Assembly: GCA_964580585.1 (NCBI GenBank)
Contig: CAZOKZ010000036.1
Span: forward strand, 1 to 46,584
Source: CAZOKZ01 sp964580585
GTDB lineage: Bacteria > Sumerlaeota > Sumerlaeia > SLMS01 > JAHLLQ01
DNA length: 46,584 nucleotides
Direction: 5' to 3'
Shown: positions 16,115 through 24,935 of the stretch, in pieces
How positions within the stretch are numbered: the stretch's first letter is position 1
How the letters are laid out: each line of letters starts with the position of its first letter
The notes under the pieces: generated by a model
Seen by the model: the letters and a program-made list of their open reading frames with translations, nothing else
Database searches by the model: none
Told to the model about the DNA's origin: nothing
Made by a program: the position numbers and the translations under genes

Positions 16115-17152
16115 ATGGCACAGAACAACAAATTCAGCAAAGCGTTTGGTTGTCTTGTCGGCATGGGATTGGGCGATGCTTTGGGGCTGCCAACAGAATT
16201 CATGTCATACACCGAAATCCGTAAGAAGTACCCGAATGGTCTGAAGTTCCCTCCGTCGGATCGCGCGATTATGGTGACCGATGACACGCAGATGGCCATC
16301 GCGGTGGGTCGCGCTTTGAAAAAGATCGTCGCAGAAAAAGATATACGCAAACGTCCCGCAATTGCCGAGCGCGCATTTCGACACGAGTTCGTGTGCTGGT
16401 TGCACGACCCGGATAATTTCCGTGCGCCGGGTTTCACCTGTATGAGCGCCTGCCATGGGCTTGACGGCGACACGAATTGGTTAAGCGCGACGATTCGCGG
16501 CTCGAAAGGGTGCGGAGCGAACATGCGCGTTCAGCCGGTTGGATTGTTGAAGTTACGAAACGAGCCGTGGAACGACTCGAAGATTGCGCCTATTGCGCAA
16601 TTACAAGGCGCAATGACTCATGGACACCCGACGTCGTTGACGGCGTCGGACCTGACGGCGTTTGTGGTCGGGTATCTGGCCACGGGCGGCGCACGCGAAA
16701 CGTTGATCGACGCTTGCTTCGAATATTGTGACAAAATGTACGATAATTATTACGTGGATTACCTGGAAAACTTATGGGAAATAACACTCGCTCCGTCCCC
16801 CACCGATTACATTCATCGCGGTTGGGACGAATGCATTGCCGAATTGCGAAAAGTAGAAAAACAACTGCGTCACCCTGACACCGAATCCGACCCCTCGGAG
16901 ATTATCGGCAGAGGGAGTTGCGCCGAGTCGTGTCTTGCAACAGCATTGTATTGTTTTTTGCTGTTTCCTGAGGATCCACTGCGGGTGATCGAACACGCAT
17001 CGATCACGGACGGTGATTCGGATTCGATCGCAGCCATGGCAGGTAGCTTTGTCGGGACGCATTTGGGTATCGAAGCTTGGCCCGTTGATTTGGTCGAGCG
17101 CCTGGAATACCTTGAAATCCTGCGCGATCTTGCGGAATTTCTTGTACAGTAA
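16115..17152 (+). CDS. ADP-ribosylglycohydrolase family protein
   Basis: The 345-residue protein has the family signatures: LVGMGLGDALGLPTEF near the N-terminus, VTDDTQMAIAVGRAL (metal-binding TDDT) and SITDGDSDSIAAMAGSFVG near residues 290-310 (second metal site). These bind two Mg2+ in DraG and ARH enzymes that remove ADP-ribose from protein or nucleic acid. The true substrate is unknown. The ADP-ribosyltransferase-like gene at 3263-3730 is 12 kb away, so no link is claimed. One exact decamer (16791-16800) is read as Pro-Ser-Pro in a loop. GGAGGGAGTG precedes the ATG. The possible promoter with palindrome is 60 bp upstream. Confidence 0.9.
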   Translation: MAQNNKFSKAFGCLVGMGLGDALGLPTEFMSYTEIRKKYPNGLKFPPSDRAIMVTDDTQMAIAVGRALKKIVAEKDIRKRPAIAERAFRHEFVCWLHDPDNFRAPGFTCMSACHGLDGDTNWLSATIRGSKGCGANMRVQPVGLLKLRNEPWNDSKIAPIAQLQGAMTHGHPTSLTASDLTAFVVGYLATGGARETLIDACFEYCDKMYDNYYVDYLENLWEITLAPSPTDYIHRGWDECIAELRKVEKQLRHPDTESDPSEIIGRGSCAESCLATALYCFLLFPEDPLRVIEHASITDGDSDSIAAMAGSFVGTHLGIEAWPVDLVERLEYLEILRDLAEFLVQ

Positions 17153-17181
17153 GCATTCCACCCTTCCAAGGACTCACGACC

Positions 17182-17724
17182 ATGCCCCCATACGTTTCTC
17201 TTTTCCGCGCCATCAATGTGGGTGGCAAAAACATGGTTAAGATGGACGCGCTCCGGCAATTGCACGAATCGGTGGGTTTCGAGAACGTGCGTCATCTTCT
17301 TCAAACGGGGAATATTGTTTTCCAGGCGCCTACATCAAACACGAAGAAGTTGGAAGAGAAGATCGAGTCTGCGATGATACAGCGCGTAGGTTTTCGTGTG
17401 GATGTGCTGGTACGCACGGCGGATGAATTCAAAGAAATCGTTTCGCGAAATCCATTTTACGGCGATAAATCAAAAGAAGTAAAATGGAACGTGATCTTGT
17501 TTCTGAAACAGGCGCCAACCACGGCGGGTCTCGATGCGCTTCGCGAAGCCAACGTCGGCCCAGAAGAATTCCAACCGATCGGACGCGAGTTGCATGTTTA
17601 CTACACTAATGGCGTCGGACGATCAAAATTCACGAATGCGTTGATCGAAAGGAAACTGAATGTTTCCAGTACCGGACGTAACTGGAACACGATTACGAAA
17701 CTTGCGTCGATGTTGAACGCATAA
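17182..17724 (+). CDS. DUF1697 domain protein
   Basis: The 180-residue protein matches the DUF1697 pattern: YVSLFRAINVGGKNMVKM at the start, then LRQLHESVGFENVRHLLQTGN with IVFQ, and a C-terminal RSKFTNALIERKL and RNWNTITKL. These are the conserved words of that family, whose function is unknown. The start ATG lies after AAGGACTC. It is 29 bp downstream of the glycohydrolase gene and probably in the same transcript. The end is followed by a hairpin (17733-17759) that acts as terminator for the opposite strand. Confidence 0.92.
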   Translation: MPPYVSLFRAINVGGKNMVKMDALRQLHESVGFENVRHLLQTGNIVFQAPTSNTKKLEEKIESAMIQRVGFRVDVLVRTADEFKEIVSRNPFYGDKSKEVKWNVILFLKQAPTTAGLDALREANVGPEEFQPIGRELHVYYTNGVGRSKFTNALIERKLNVSSTGRNWNTITKLASMLNA

Positions 17725-17759
17725 AAAAACGACTCCGTCCCTCGGAAAGAGGGACGGAG
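17724..17759 (-). terminator. Intrinsic terminator built from the decamer
   Basis: A perfect 11-bp stem (CTCCGTCCCTC and GAGGGACGGAG, 17733-17743 and 17749-17759) with a GGAAA loop is followed on the minus strand by a run of T residues (the A-run at 17724-17730 on the plus strand). It lies just after the end of the minus-strand hydroxylase operon and just after the convergent DUF1697 stop. The two arms are one-mismatch copies of the dispersed word GGGGACGGAG. Confidence 0.85.
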
Positions 17760-17781
17760 CTAATCACCGCGACAATCAACG

Positions 17782-18012
17782 TTATTTTGCCGAGGGCCCC
17801 GCTTTATAGCACGCGCGACCCGACTGGCACTCGGGGTGAACAACGCCTTCGTCATCGGGACCGAGCGGTGTATTGGTGTGCTCGCACCAGTACGTCATCG
17901 CGTCTTCGTGGTGCAGCAACCCGGGACGTTCGTCCGCGCGATAAAACATCGACTTGCAACGCAGATGCACACAACAAGGTGTGGGTTTGTTGAGTGGGTT
18001 TCCAAAGTCCAT
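17782..18012 (-). CDS. Small cysteine-rich protein in the hydroxylase operon
   Basis: The 76-residue protein starts at ATG 18012, which overlaps the stop of the FAD-subunit gene by one base (TGATG). It has six or so cysteines: PTPCCVHLRC near residue 12, YWCEH near the middle, and PECQSGRACYK near the C-terminus. A bound metal or Fe-S cluster, or a maturation role, is plausible, but I know no characterised family. A longer upstream version of the frame runs inside the previous gene and is not needed. A terminator follows 22 bp downstream. Confidence 0.6.
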   Translation of the reverse strand: MDFGNPLNKPTPCCVHLRCKSMFYRADERPGLLHHEDAMTYWCEHTNTPLGPDDEGVVHPECQSGRACYKAGPSAK

Positions 18013-18977
18013 CAGTCGATCTCCTTTCCATCGGCAATCAGCAGCGCGCGACGAACCACGGCACGAATCAACTGTGTACGCCACTCGTTCTGGCTCATCG
18101 GCTCGGCTCCATCAAGTGCGTCAGCGGCGACTTTCCGTGCGAGTTCCGGGGTGATGGAAGCCACGTCTCCCAATGTTTTTTGGGCTTTTTCAGCGACCCA
18201 CGGCACGGGAGCCACGGCGCCGAGCACAACGCGCCATTTTCCATCGAGTCGTGCAGCCGAGCATGTGGCGAGCGGCCAATCGAAGGATTGCTTTTCACGT
18301 ACTTCGGCGTAGCCGGATTTTTCCGCAGGTTTATTGATGCGCACTGCCGCGACGAGATCGTTTTCTTCGAGCACGTTTTCCACGAAAATCCCTTTGTCGG
18401 GCATCGAGAAAAAGTCCGTTGCCTTGATTATGCGTTCTCCGTCCCCATTGCGCACAATAATGTCGGCATCGAGCGCCAGCAACGGCGGCGCGATATTCGA
18501 CGGATGCACAATATGGCATGGCCCACGTCCGAATAATGCATGGTAGGTGTTGTCGCCTTCGACGGCAAAACATTGCGCGCCACCTTTTTTCAGACAACGA
18601 TGTTCTGCCGAGCGAAAGTACCAACAACGCGGTCGTTGGCAAATGTTCCCACCCACAGTCGCAACGGCACGCACTTGAGGCGTTGCCGCGTGCCGGACAC
18701 TGTCGGCGAGAAGAGGGACGGAGTCGCCAATCAATTTGCTTTGCACCATATCGTTTAGGGTTGCCAATGCGCCGATCACGATGGCGCCGTTTTCGTCCTG
18801 GGTGATTCCCGCCAACGATTCCACGCCCGAAATATGCACGAGTTTCTCCGGCGCAGCGGTGCGTTCTTTGAGCAAATCGAGTACATCGATTCCCGATGCT
18901 TTCAGTTGGTAACCCCGTTCAAGGGCTTCAAAAATACCGGCTTCGGTTGTTGCGCGGGCGTATTCAAAGGCTTTCAT
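18012..18977 (-). CDS. Molybdenum hydroxylase, FAD-binding subunit
   Basis: The 321-residue protein is the FAD subunit of a xanthine-dehydrogenase-family enzyme, like YagS or CoxM. The motif ATVGGNICQRPRCWYFR (FAD-binding and the Cys-rich variant near residue 107) is diagnostic. An N-terminal segment FEYARATTEAG and a C-terminal CO_deh_flav_C-type domain complete it. It passes electrons between FAD and the Fe-S subunit. It overlaps the large-subunit gene by 4 bp. A decamer (18437-18446) is read as Gly-Asp-Gly, a near copy (18714-18723) as Asp-Ser-Val-Pro. Confidence 0.92.
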   Translation of the reverse strand: MKAFEYARATTEAGIFEALERGYQLKASGIDVLDLLKERTAAPEKLVHISGVESLAGITQDENGAIVIGALATLNDMVQSKLIGDSVPLLADSVRHAATPQVRAVATVGGNICQRPRCWYFRSAEHRCLKKGGAQCFAVEGDNTYHALFGRGPCHIVHPSNIAPPLLALDADIIVRNGDGERIIKATDFFSMPDKGIFVENVLEENDLVAAVRINKPAEKSGYAEVREKQSFDWPLATCSAARLDGKWRVVLGAVAPVPWVAEKAQKTLGDVASITPELARKVAADALDGAEPMSQNEWRTQLIRAVVRRALLIADGKEID

Positions 18978-21046
18978 GCGCGTCCTCCTTTCGCGGCGAG
19001 AGCTTCGAGCACTTTGCGCGGCGTAATCGGCAATGAGTACACGCGGGCTCCAATGGCATTCGCCACGGCATTCCCGATGGCGCCTGCTGTGGGAATAGTC
19101 GCCGGTTCGCCAAGCGAGCGCACACCCGTGTCGCTTTCCTCGACATCGAGAATGGGTACAATTTCCGGCATATCTTTCGATCCCACGATTTTGTAGTCGT
19201 TGAAATCGGCATTCATCATGGCACCGGTATTTGGATCGAGGTGGATATTCTCGAAAAGCGCAAAACTGACGCCTTGCGTTACGCCACCGCAGATTTGGTT
19301 TTCCGCCGTCAGCCGATTAGCAATGATTCCGCAGGTATGCACGGCGACGACACGCCGCACAAACACGTTGCCGGTTTCGGTATCGACATCGACGATGACG
19401 AATTGAACACAATCGCTGGTTCCGCTTCCTTCAATGCCTTGCTTGGTTCCACCGCGTTGCGATATTTTCTCCATGGAAATCAACGCACAGGCGTCTTTCC
19501 ACGCGAGTTTTTTCTCCGTCCCTTTTTTGGTAAAGACTCCGTCCCCATATTCGACATCGCCAACTTCAGCACTCCATTCATGCGCCACCGTTTCACGTAA
19601 ATCTTCCAAAACGCGCTCGCAGGCTTGCTTCACTGCGGGCCCAACGGAACGGCTGACCTGCGAGCCACCGCTTCCCGGTCCGGGTGGGTATTTACTGTTT
19701 CCCAAATGCGTCGTGATCATCGTGCGATCGATTTGCAACGTGTGGGCGGCGAAATCGGTGACGAACGTAAACGTTCCCGTGCCAATGTCCTGAACACCGG
19801 TGCGAATTTCCACCTGCCCACTGCGATGCACATCCACTTCCGCGTCGCATGCTGTCGGCCAGGCGTACCACATTCCTCCGCCAACGCCATAACCGCGTTT
19901 GATGCGGCCCGGCCATGTGCCGTCGGGTTTGCGATCGCCCCAACCGATGGCGCGTGCACCGATATTCAGTTGCTTGCGCCGACGATTGCTCGATTCGTTC
20001 TTTTTTCGTATCTCGATGGGGTCCATGTCCAACTTTGCAGCCAACTCATCCATCATCCCTTCCATGGCAAAAACGCCTTGGGGGTGGCCCGGCGCGCGAA
20101 ACGCCCGGGGGACGGAGAAGTTCAGTTGAATTTCGGATTCGGTGCGTTTCACATTGCCAAACAGATACAGTTGATCGCTCGGGTTCGTCACGCCTCCCCC
20201 ACCACGTGTGTGGCCAACGATACTGGCGCAGTGAATCTGGCCGCCGAGGATTTTCCCATCCGCGCTCGCCGCCAGTTTCATATACTGAATCGATCCGGGA
20301 CGATTGCCCGCATCGAGATGTTCCTCCCGGCGATCCAGCATGATTTTACAGGGACGTTGAAACTTCTTGGAAAGACGCGCGCACAAATCGCCTTCGGAAT
20401 CCGGACTGAATTTACTGCCGAACCCACCTCCGACGTATTCGTTATGAACGGTAATTTTCGACGCGTCCAATTCGCATGGCCCCTTGATGCCATCGAGGTA
20501 CGAAAACGTGCCTTGTGTGCTGGCCCAAACCTCGGCGCTCGATCCACGATGATCGATCACGGCACCGTGCGTTTCGAGACACGAATGCGTCTGCACCTGT
20601 GTTTCGTACGTGGATTCGATTACGATCTTCGCGTCCTTGAAAATCGCAGCGAGTTCTTTTTCCTGGGTCTGGCTCAATGTCGGCGGGCCAGAATATTGAT
20701 CTTTTGCCACGGTTTTCGGGTCTTCTGTGGTAAACCGTATATCGAGCGCTTCCATGGCGTCCTCGATTGCGTTTCGCGATTCGCCCACGATATGCCCAAC
20801 GGTCATCCCCGGATATTGCGCATTCCGGTTGGTGTCGATTTCGACTTCCAGAATACCGGGAACTTTCTTCGCCGCTTCGACATTCGCTCGTTTCACTTTC
20901 CCCACGCCATAGGGAAAGCGCACGAACTTGGCGTAGATCATTTTCGGCAATTTAACGTCGGCGGTGAACTTTACCGCGCCCGTGATACGTTCGCGCACAT
21001 CCACGCGGGGCCGCTTGTTTTCCATGGTAACGTTGTTATCGCTCAT
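18974..21046 (-). CDS. Molybdenum hydroxylase, large molybdopterin subunit
   Basis: The 690-residue protein is the catalytic subunit of a xanthine-dehydrogenase/aldehyde-oxidase-type enzyme, YagR-like. It has the hammerhead start (RPRVDVRERITGAVKFT), the NEYVGGGFGSKF loop, the FSVPRAFRAPGHPQG segment, the GVQDIGTG loop of the molybdopterin pocket and SVGPAVKQACERV. The length is slightly short of the usual 730. The substrate (purine, aldehyde or aromatic) cannot be read. Decamers at 19537 and 20108 encode Gly-Asp-Gly and Ser-Val-Pro, and a near copy at 19514 encodes Gly-Thr-Glu. It overlaps the neighbours by 4 bp on both sides. Confidence 0.94.
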   Translation of the reverse strand: MSDNNVTMENKRPRVDVRERITGAVKFTADVKLPKMIYAKFVRFPYGVGKVKRANVEAAKKVPGILEVEIDTNRNAQYPGMTVGHIVGESRNAIEDAMEALDIRFTTEDPKTVAKDQYSGPPTLSQTQEKELAAIFKDAKIVIESTYETQVQTHSCLETHGAVIDHRGSSAEVWASTQGTFSYLDGIKGPCELDASKITVHNEYVGGGFGSKFSPDSEGDLCARLSKKFQRPCKIMLDRREEHLDAGNRPGSIQYMKLAASADGKILGGQIHCASIVGHTRGGGGVTNPSDQLYLFGNVKRTESEIQLNFSVPRAFRAPGHPQGVFAMEGMMDELAAKLDMDPIEIRKKNESSNRRRKQLNIGARAIGWGDRKPDGTWPGRIKRGYGVGGGMWYAWPTACDAEVDVHRSGQVEIRTGVQDIGTGTFTFVTDFAAHTLQIDRTMITTHLGNSKYPPGPGSGGSQVSRSVGPAVKQACERVLEDLRETVAHEWSAEVGDVEYGDGVFTKKGTEKKLAWKDACALISMEKISQRGGTKQGIEGSGTSDCVQFVIVDVDTETGNVFVRRVVAVHTCGIIANRLTAENQICGGVTQGVSFALFENIHLDPNTGAMMNADFNDYKIVGSKDMPEIVPILDVEESDTGVRSLGEPATIPTAGAIGNAVANAIGARVYSLPITPRKVLEALAAKGGRA

Positions 21047-21714
21047 AGCAGGCCCCCTTTCGCGACGGCGGCTTCGATGCCTTCAAAAATTTTCTGGTAT
21101 GTGCCGCACCGACATAGATTCCCGGCCAGCCCTTCGCGAATTTCCTCGCGAGTGGGTTTCGGGTTTTCCTCCAGCAATGCAGCCGACCGAACCAGAAATC
21201 CCGGAATGCAAAAACCGCACTGCGCGGCGTCGCATTCACACAATCCGTCGATCAAATTCTTGTAACGCGGATGCGCGCCTATGCCTTCAGCAGTCAAAAT
21301 TTCGCGTCCTTCGGCATCCATGGCCAGCATCATGCACGACGTTACTGCCACGCGATCCACCAACACCCCACAACACCCGCACGTTCCCCGGTCGCAAACT
21401 TCTTTGCTGGCGGTCATCTCCAGATGATCGCGGAGGACTTCCAACAACGTCGCGCGCGGTTCGACGCTGACCGTGTGGGCCTTGCCATTGATGTTCAGGG
21501 TGATTTTCCGGGCTTTTGCGCCGAAATACTCGACACCACCCGAAACGGATTTTTCGGCATCGGCTGGCTTGGCGTCCTCTCCTCGCACCAATGCCGGTGC
21601 AACCATGGTGGCCCCGGCGGCCATGCCCATGCCTTTCAGAAACGAACGCCGCGAGTGCATCGCGTTCAAGCCGCTGGCATTTTCCGGCGACTTCTTTTGT
21701 GGTTTAGAACTCAT
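21043..21714 (-). CDS. Molybdenum hydroxylase, [2Fe-2S] subunit with Tat signal
   Basis: The 223-residue protein starts at ATG 21714 behind a run of G that serves as the Shine-Dalgarno site. It has a twin-arginine signal (SRRSFLKGMG, then a hydrophobic stretch about 35-55). Two [2Fe-2S] clusters are read: C-x4-C-x-x-C near RGTCGCCGVL plus a downstream Cys, and CGFCIPG with CRCGTY. This is the small iron-sulfur subunit of the operon. Its Tat signal would pull the assembled enzyme to the periplasm, as in PaoABC-type aldehyde oxidoreductases. The subunit order Fe-S, Mo, FAD, small protein is that of PaoABC. Confidence 0.93.
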   Translation of the reverse strand: MSSKPQKKSPENASGLNAMHSRRSFLKGMGMAAGATMVAPALVRGEDAKPADAEKSVSGGVEYFGAKARKITLNINGKAHTVSVEPRATLLEVLRDHLEMTASKEVCDRGTCGCCGVLVDRVAVTSCMMLAMDAEGREILTAEGIGAHPRYKNLIDGLCECDAAQCGFCIPGFLVRSAALLEENPKPTREEIREGLAGNLCRCGTYQKIFEGIEAAVAKGGLL

Positions 21715-21897
21715 CGTACCCCCCTTCGAGACATTCGAGAGGCGGTATATCAGGCACCACAAAACAGGTGCGATTTATCCGCTTCCCCATTGGAAAGCAT
21801 CGTCGGGAGGAGATCGCTGTCTGTCAATCAATAGCGGAGAGAGTGAGCATTCGGACGAAATCGGGTAGCTTTTCCACCACAGTCGTTGAGGTTTCCC

Positions 21898-22677
21898 TCA
21901 CCCCATCTCCGCCGTTTCGGCGTCGGGGTCGGCAGGCGCCTCTTTTTTCTTCAAACGCGTATAGGCGTATTGTCCCGCGATGGCGACAATGAACAGCACC
22001 ACCCCAAAGAGCATTTGCCGGGGTTTATCTTTCGCTGCCGCGCTGCCAAACGTGGCAAATACAATCGTCAGCGGCAAAAATCCCAACGCGTTTGCCAGCA
22101 GATAGGGTCCCATGCGAATGCGGCTGGCACCGCAAATCAAGCTTGTTAATGTCGCGTTCATCACTGGAATTAAACGTAAGTACAACGTGCCCTGGAACGG
22201 GTGACGTTGCAGCCGGTCGCGCCATTTGGCGAGCATTTTCCCTGAACGTCGCTTCACGGTGCTTTTGAGCATTGAACTGCCAATCAGGTACGTGCCAGCA
22301 GAAGCCAGCAGCGAAGCGACCAAGGCAACTAGCGTTCCGATAAAGGCGCCGTAAATCGTGCCCGCAATGGCGGCGGAAAGCAGCCGCGGAACACCGATGG
22401 AAATCAACGGAGCCGCAATGAGAATAAACAGGAGGTAACTTTGAAACCGTGCCAGGCCCGACGCGTCGGGATGCAAAAAATCTCGCACGGAATCGATCCG
22501 AAAATGCTCGCGCACGGCGGGATCTTTAAAAATGAATCCCATCAAAACGAAAAACACCACGACGATCAAGACGCGAAAGATGTCCTTGATCAGGCGCTTG
22601 CGTTGCTTCTGGCGCTTGCGCTCTTCGGAAGACAAGCTATCGGGGGGAAATGAGGACAAAGTAGTTTTTTTGCTCAC
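21898..22677 (-). CDS. TVP38/TMEM64 family (DedA-like) membrane protein
   Basis: The 259-residue protein starts at GTG 22677, which overlaps the GT2 stop as GTGA. A longer start upstream lies inside the GT2 gene. There is a basic N-terminal region, a hydrophobic span about residue 35-50, and then the VTT/SNARE-associated core: GVPRLLSAAIAGTIYGA, a re-entrant LVASLLASAGTYLIG and YLRLIPVMNATLTSLICGASR. Members act in lipid transport or membrane homeostasis. The family is known in bacteria as DedA-related. It follows the GT2 gene in the same transcript. Confidence 0.88.
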   Translation of the reverse strand: MSKKTTLSSFPPDSLSSEERKRQKQRKRLIKDIFRVLIVVVFFVLMGFIFKDPAVREHFRIDSVRDFLHPDASGLARFQSYLLFILIAAPLISIGVPRLLSAAIAGTIYGAFIGTLVALVASLLASAGTYLIGSSMLKSTVKRRSGKMLAKWRDRLQRHPFQGTLYLRLIPVMNATLTSLICGASRIRMGPYLLANALGFLPLTIVFATFGSAAAKDKPRQMLFGVVLFIVAIAGQYAYTRLKKKEAPADPDAETAEMG

Positions 22678-23432
22678 GAACGTTTTCCGTATTCCGTTAC
22701 ACGATATTTCAGCGCCCGTTTTTTCAACCAATACACACCCGCCAAATCAGCCAGACCCACCCAAAGTCGGCTGTTGATTCCACCGCCATATTTGCTGGTG
22801 CCATGTTGACGCGTTCGGTGGCGCACCGGCATTTCGGCCACGCGAAAACCTCGCATTTGAAACAACGCAGGAAAATACCGGTGCGCGTGTTTGAAAAATC
22901 CGATGTTCAGCAAGCATTCGCGGCGAAACACGCGCATCGAACATCCCACGTCGCTGATATTGTCGCTCAGGATACGCGCCCGCACGCGATTGGCGATGCG
23001 GCTGGAAATTTTTCGCACCCAATTGTCGGCGCGGCGCGTGCGAATGCCGCACATCATATCAACACGACGGCGGCGCATCTCTTTGATCAGAGGCAACAAA
23101 TCGCGTGGGTCGTTTTGTCCGTCGCCATCGAGCGTCCCAACCACCCGACCGCGCGCAGCGCGAAACCCGGCTTCCAACGCCGCCGATTGGCTGCTGTTCG
23201 GCACCAGATGAAGCGCGCGGAAATGCGGGTAGCGATCGGCGAGTTCGTCGAGCACTCCAGCGGTTCCATCGCGCGAGCCGTCGTCCACGGCAACCAACTC
23301 CCATCGCCCCGCAAGCTTGGAATTGATCACCGCGTGGACTTCCTCGCAAACCTCCGCCACGGATTCCACCTCGTTATAGAAGGGAATTACGACGGAAAGA
23401 AGCAAAGGACGATCGGTAATAGCTTTAGACAT
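22674..23432 (-). CDS. Glycosyltransferase family 2 (DPM-like)
   Basis: The 252-residue protein has LSVVIPFYNEVESV at the N-terminus, VDDGSRDGTAGVL, then TLDGDGQNDPRDLLP (metal-binding DxD-type), and RHRTRQHGTSKYG near the C-terminus. This is the pattern of dolichyl/polyprenyl-phosphate-sugar synthases in GT2. It would attach a sugar from UDP- or GDP-donor to a lipid carrier at the inner face. The product could feed GT-C enzymes such as that at 6211-7719. That connection is inference. The downstream TVP38 gene is translationally coupled. Confidence 0.92.
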   Translation of the reverse strand: MSKAITDRPLLLSVVIPFYNEVESVAEVCEEVHAVINSKLAGRWELVAVDDGSRDGTAGVLDELADRYPHFRALHLVPNSSQSAALEAGFRAARGRVVGTLDGDGQNDPRDLLPLIKEMRRRRVDMMCGIRTRRADNWVRKISSRIANRVRARILSDNISDVGCSMRVFRRECLLNIGFFKHAHRYFPALFQMRGFRVAEMPVRHRTRQHGTSKYGGGINSRLWVGLADLAGVYWLKKRALKYRVTEYGKRS

Positions 23433-23684
23433 GGGGAAAAATTTCCAAGGCGAAGTATGTCCATTCCCTATATCGTGCAGTCAGACTCTATCTGAATCGA
23501 ATAAAAACATGCTGGTTGTGGGAAACAAACGGCGTAAAGAGTAAAACCCGTCAATAATACGACATTCACATCGCAAAGAGGGCAAGAAAAGCGCCAAGAT
23601 GAAGAGGGCATTTTTCTCTCCGTTTGGTCGAATTTTCCCATTGACCAGCCCCGGGTCGATCCTGATTGTCAGCTTCCCTTGAGT

Positions 23685-23761
23685 CGGGGTGTGGCGCAGT
23701 TGGCTAGCGCGCACGCTTCGGGAGCGTGAGGTCGCGAGTTCGAGTCTCGCCACCCCGACCA
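23685..23761 (+). tRNA. tRNA-Pro (anticodon CGG)
   Basis: A 77-base cloverleaf with encoded CCA. The acceptor stem CGGGGTG pairs with CACCCCG. The anticodon stem CACGC/GCGTG encloses TTCGGGA with anticodon CGG at 23719-23721. The T-arm GCGAG-TTCGAGT-CTCGC is normal. It reads CCG proline codons. A TTGACC (23641-23646) with a weak GATTGT at 17-bp spacing could be its promoter. There is no adjacent integrase. Confidence 0.97.
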
Positions 23762-23789
23762 TCTCTTTCCTCCGTCATTATCATCCGAT

Positions 23790-24899
23790 TTACTTTGATA
23801 TCAACTGACTCTTGATCGAATCCAGCAACGGCTGGCGGAAATTGCACGTCTTGATGCGGCAGGCCTTGTCGCATCCTTGGATTTGCAGGCGCCGCTCGCG
23901 CGCCAACACCGAATGCCAGATGTCGCGCGGATGTTGCTCGCGCACGTTACCGACCTTCTCCATTACGTCGCACAGCCGCACGTCGCCGTTGGGTTCGATG
24001 TCCATGTTGGAAATGCCCACGCGGCAGGGAATTTCCTGCGGGCCTTCGGGGTCGAGCAAATACCGCCGCATATATTCCATTTGATCGACGCTGTTGGTGA
24101 TCGGCGCGCCGTCGAGTTTCAGCCGCACCAACTCGTCCACGCCGCGATTGATTTTTTCGCGATCGTCGTCCCAGAACGGGCTCGATTTGTACCAACCGGG
24201 CACGTATTCATCCGTGCCGCTTTCGAAATACAAAATCTGAAACGTGATGCCATCGAGGCGCTTCTCGCGCACCCACTGAACCATCTCGGGCGCGTGGTCC
24301 AAATTGTACCCCATCAGGATCGTCGAAAGCGTGAGCCGATACCGACGGTCGCGCGTGTTGAGCGCCTTGATCGCCTCGAAAATTTTCTCCGCGCTGCCGG
24401 GAAACCCGCGGGTTTCGTCGTGTTTTGCGGAGTTCAGATGGTTGAGTGAGAAGCTGATCAGGCTGATCGGCGACTTTTTGAGCTGCTCAACGCGGCGCTC
24501 GGGCAACAACGACCCGTTGTTGACGGAGGTCGTCTGGATACCAAGGCGACCGGCTTCGTCGAGCAGGTCGAAAATCTCCGGGCGCAAAAATGGCTCGCCC
24601 CCCGTCAGCCCCAGCATGAACGGACCGAGCCATTCGCGCAGTTGGCCGAGCAGTTTTTTCATCTCGTCGAGTGTCAGCTCGGTCTTTTTGGCTTCCTTCG
24701 GCGTTTTCCAAAACGAGCACGTCGGGCAGCGCAAGTTGCATCGATTGGTCAACGACAGCGTGATGTTGCTGGGCTTCACAAAGGCGCCGTTGGTCGCATA
24801 CGCCATGGGCTCAAGCGTACGGCGCAGCACTTTGTGCAGGTTGACGGCGTTGATGGCGGATAATTTGACGGCCATGAGGCGAGGTTCCTTGGCGTTCAT
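23790..24899 (-). CDS. Radical SAM protein with SPASM-like C-terminus
   Basis: The 369-residue protein has the SAM cluster C54-x3-C58-x2-C61 (TNRCNLRCPTCSFW), GLTGGEPFL, and a cysteine-rich C-terminal region (IPCRVG, DVRLCDV, QGCDKACRIKTCNF) typical of SPASM/twitch domains that bind auxiliary clusters. Its substrate is unknown. SPASM proteins often modify peptides or carry out oxidation reactions on small molecules. No precursor-peptide gene is visible beside it. It is 36 bp downstream of the antiporter gene and on the same strand. Confidence 0.92.
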   Translation of the reverse strand: MNAKEPRLMAVKLSAINAVNLHKVLRRTLEPMAYATNGAFVKPSNITLSLTNRCNLRCPTCSFWKTPKEAKKTELTLDEMKKLLGQLREWLGPFMLGLTGGEPFLRPEIFDLLDEAGRLGIQTTSVNNGSLLPERRVEQLKKSPISLISFSLNHLNSAKHDETRGFPGSAEKIFEAIKALNTRDRRYRLTLSTILMGYNLDHAPEMVQWVREKRLDGITFQILYFESGTDEYVPGWYKSSPFWDDDREKINRGVDELVRLKLDGAPITNSVDQMEYMRRYLLDPEGPQEIPCRVGISNMDIEPNGDVRLCDVMEKVGNVREQHPRDIWHSVLARERRLQIQGCDKACRIKTCNFRQPLLDSIKSQLISK

Positions 24900-24935
24900 A
24901 ACGGCAATAAATTATGCACACCATGGAGACAGAGG

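Noticed and set aside
19625..21265. A 546-residue frame antisense to the hydroxylase large subunit
   Set aside because: The opposite strand is a clear enzyme; long antisense frames arise from its GC-biased third positions.
23481..23762. A 93-residue minus-strand protein (VGVARLELATSRSRS)
   Set aside because: It is the reverse translation of the tRNA-Pro gene, a known type of false gene.
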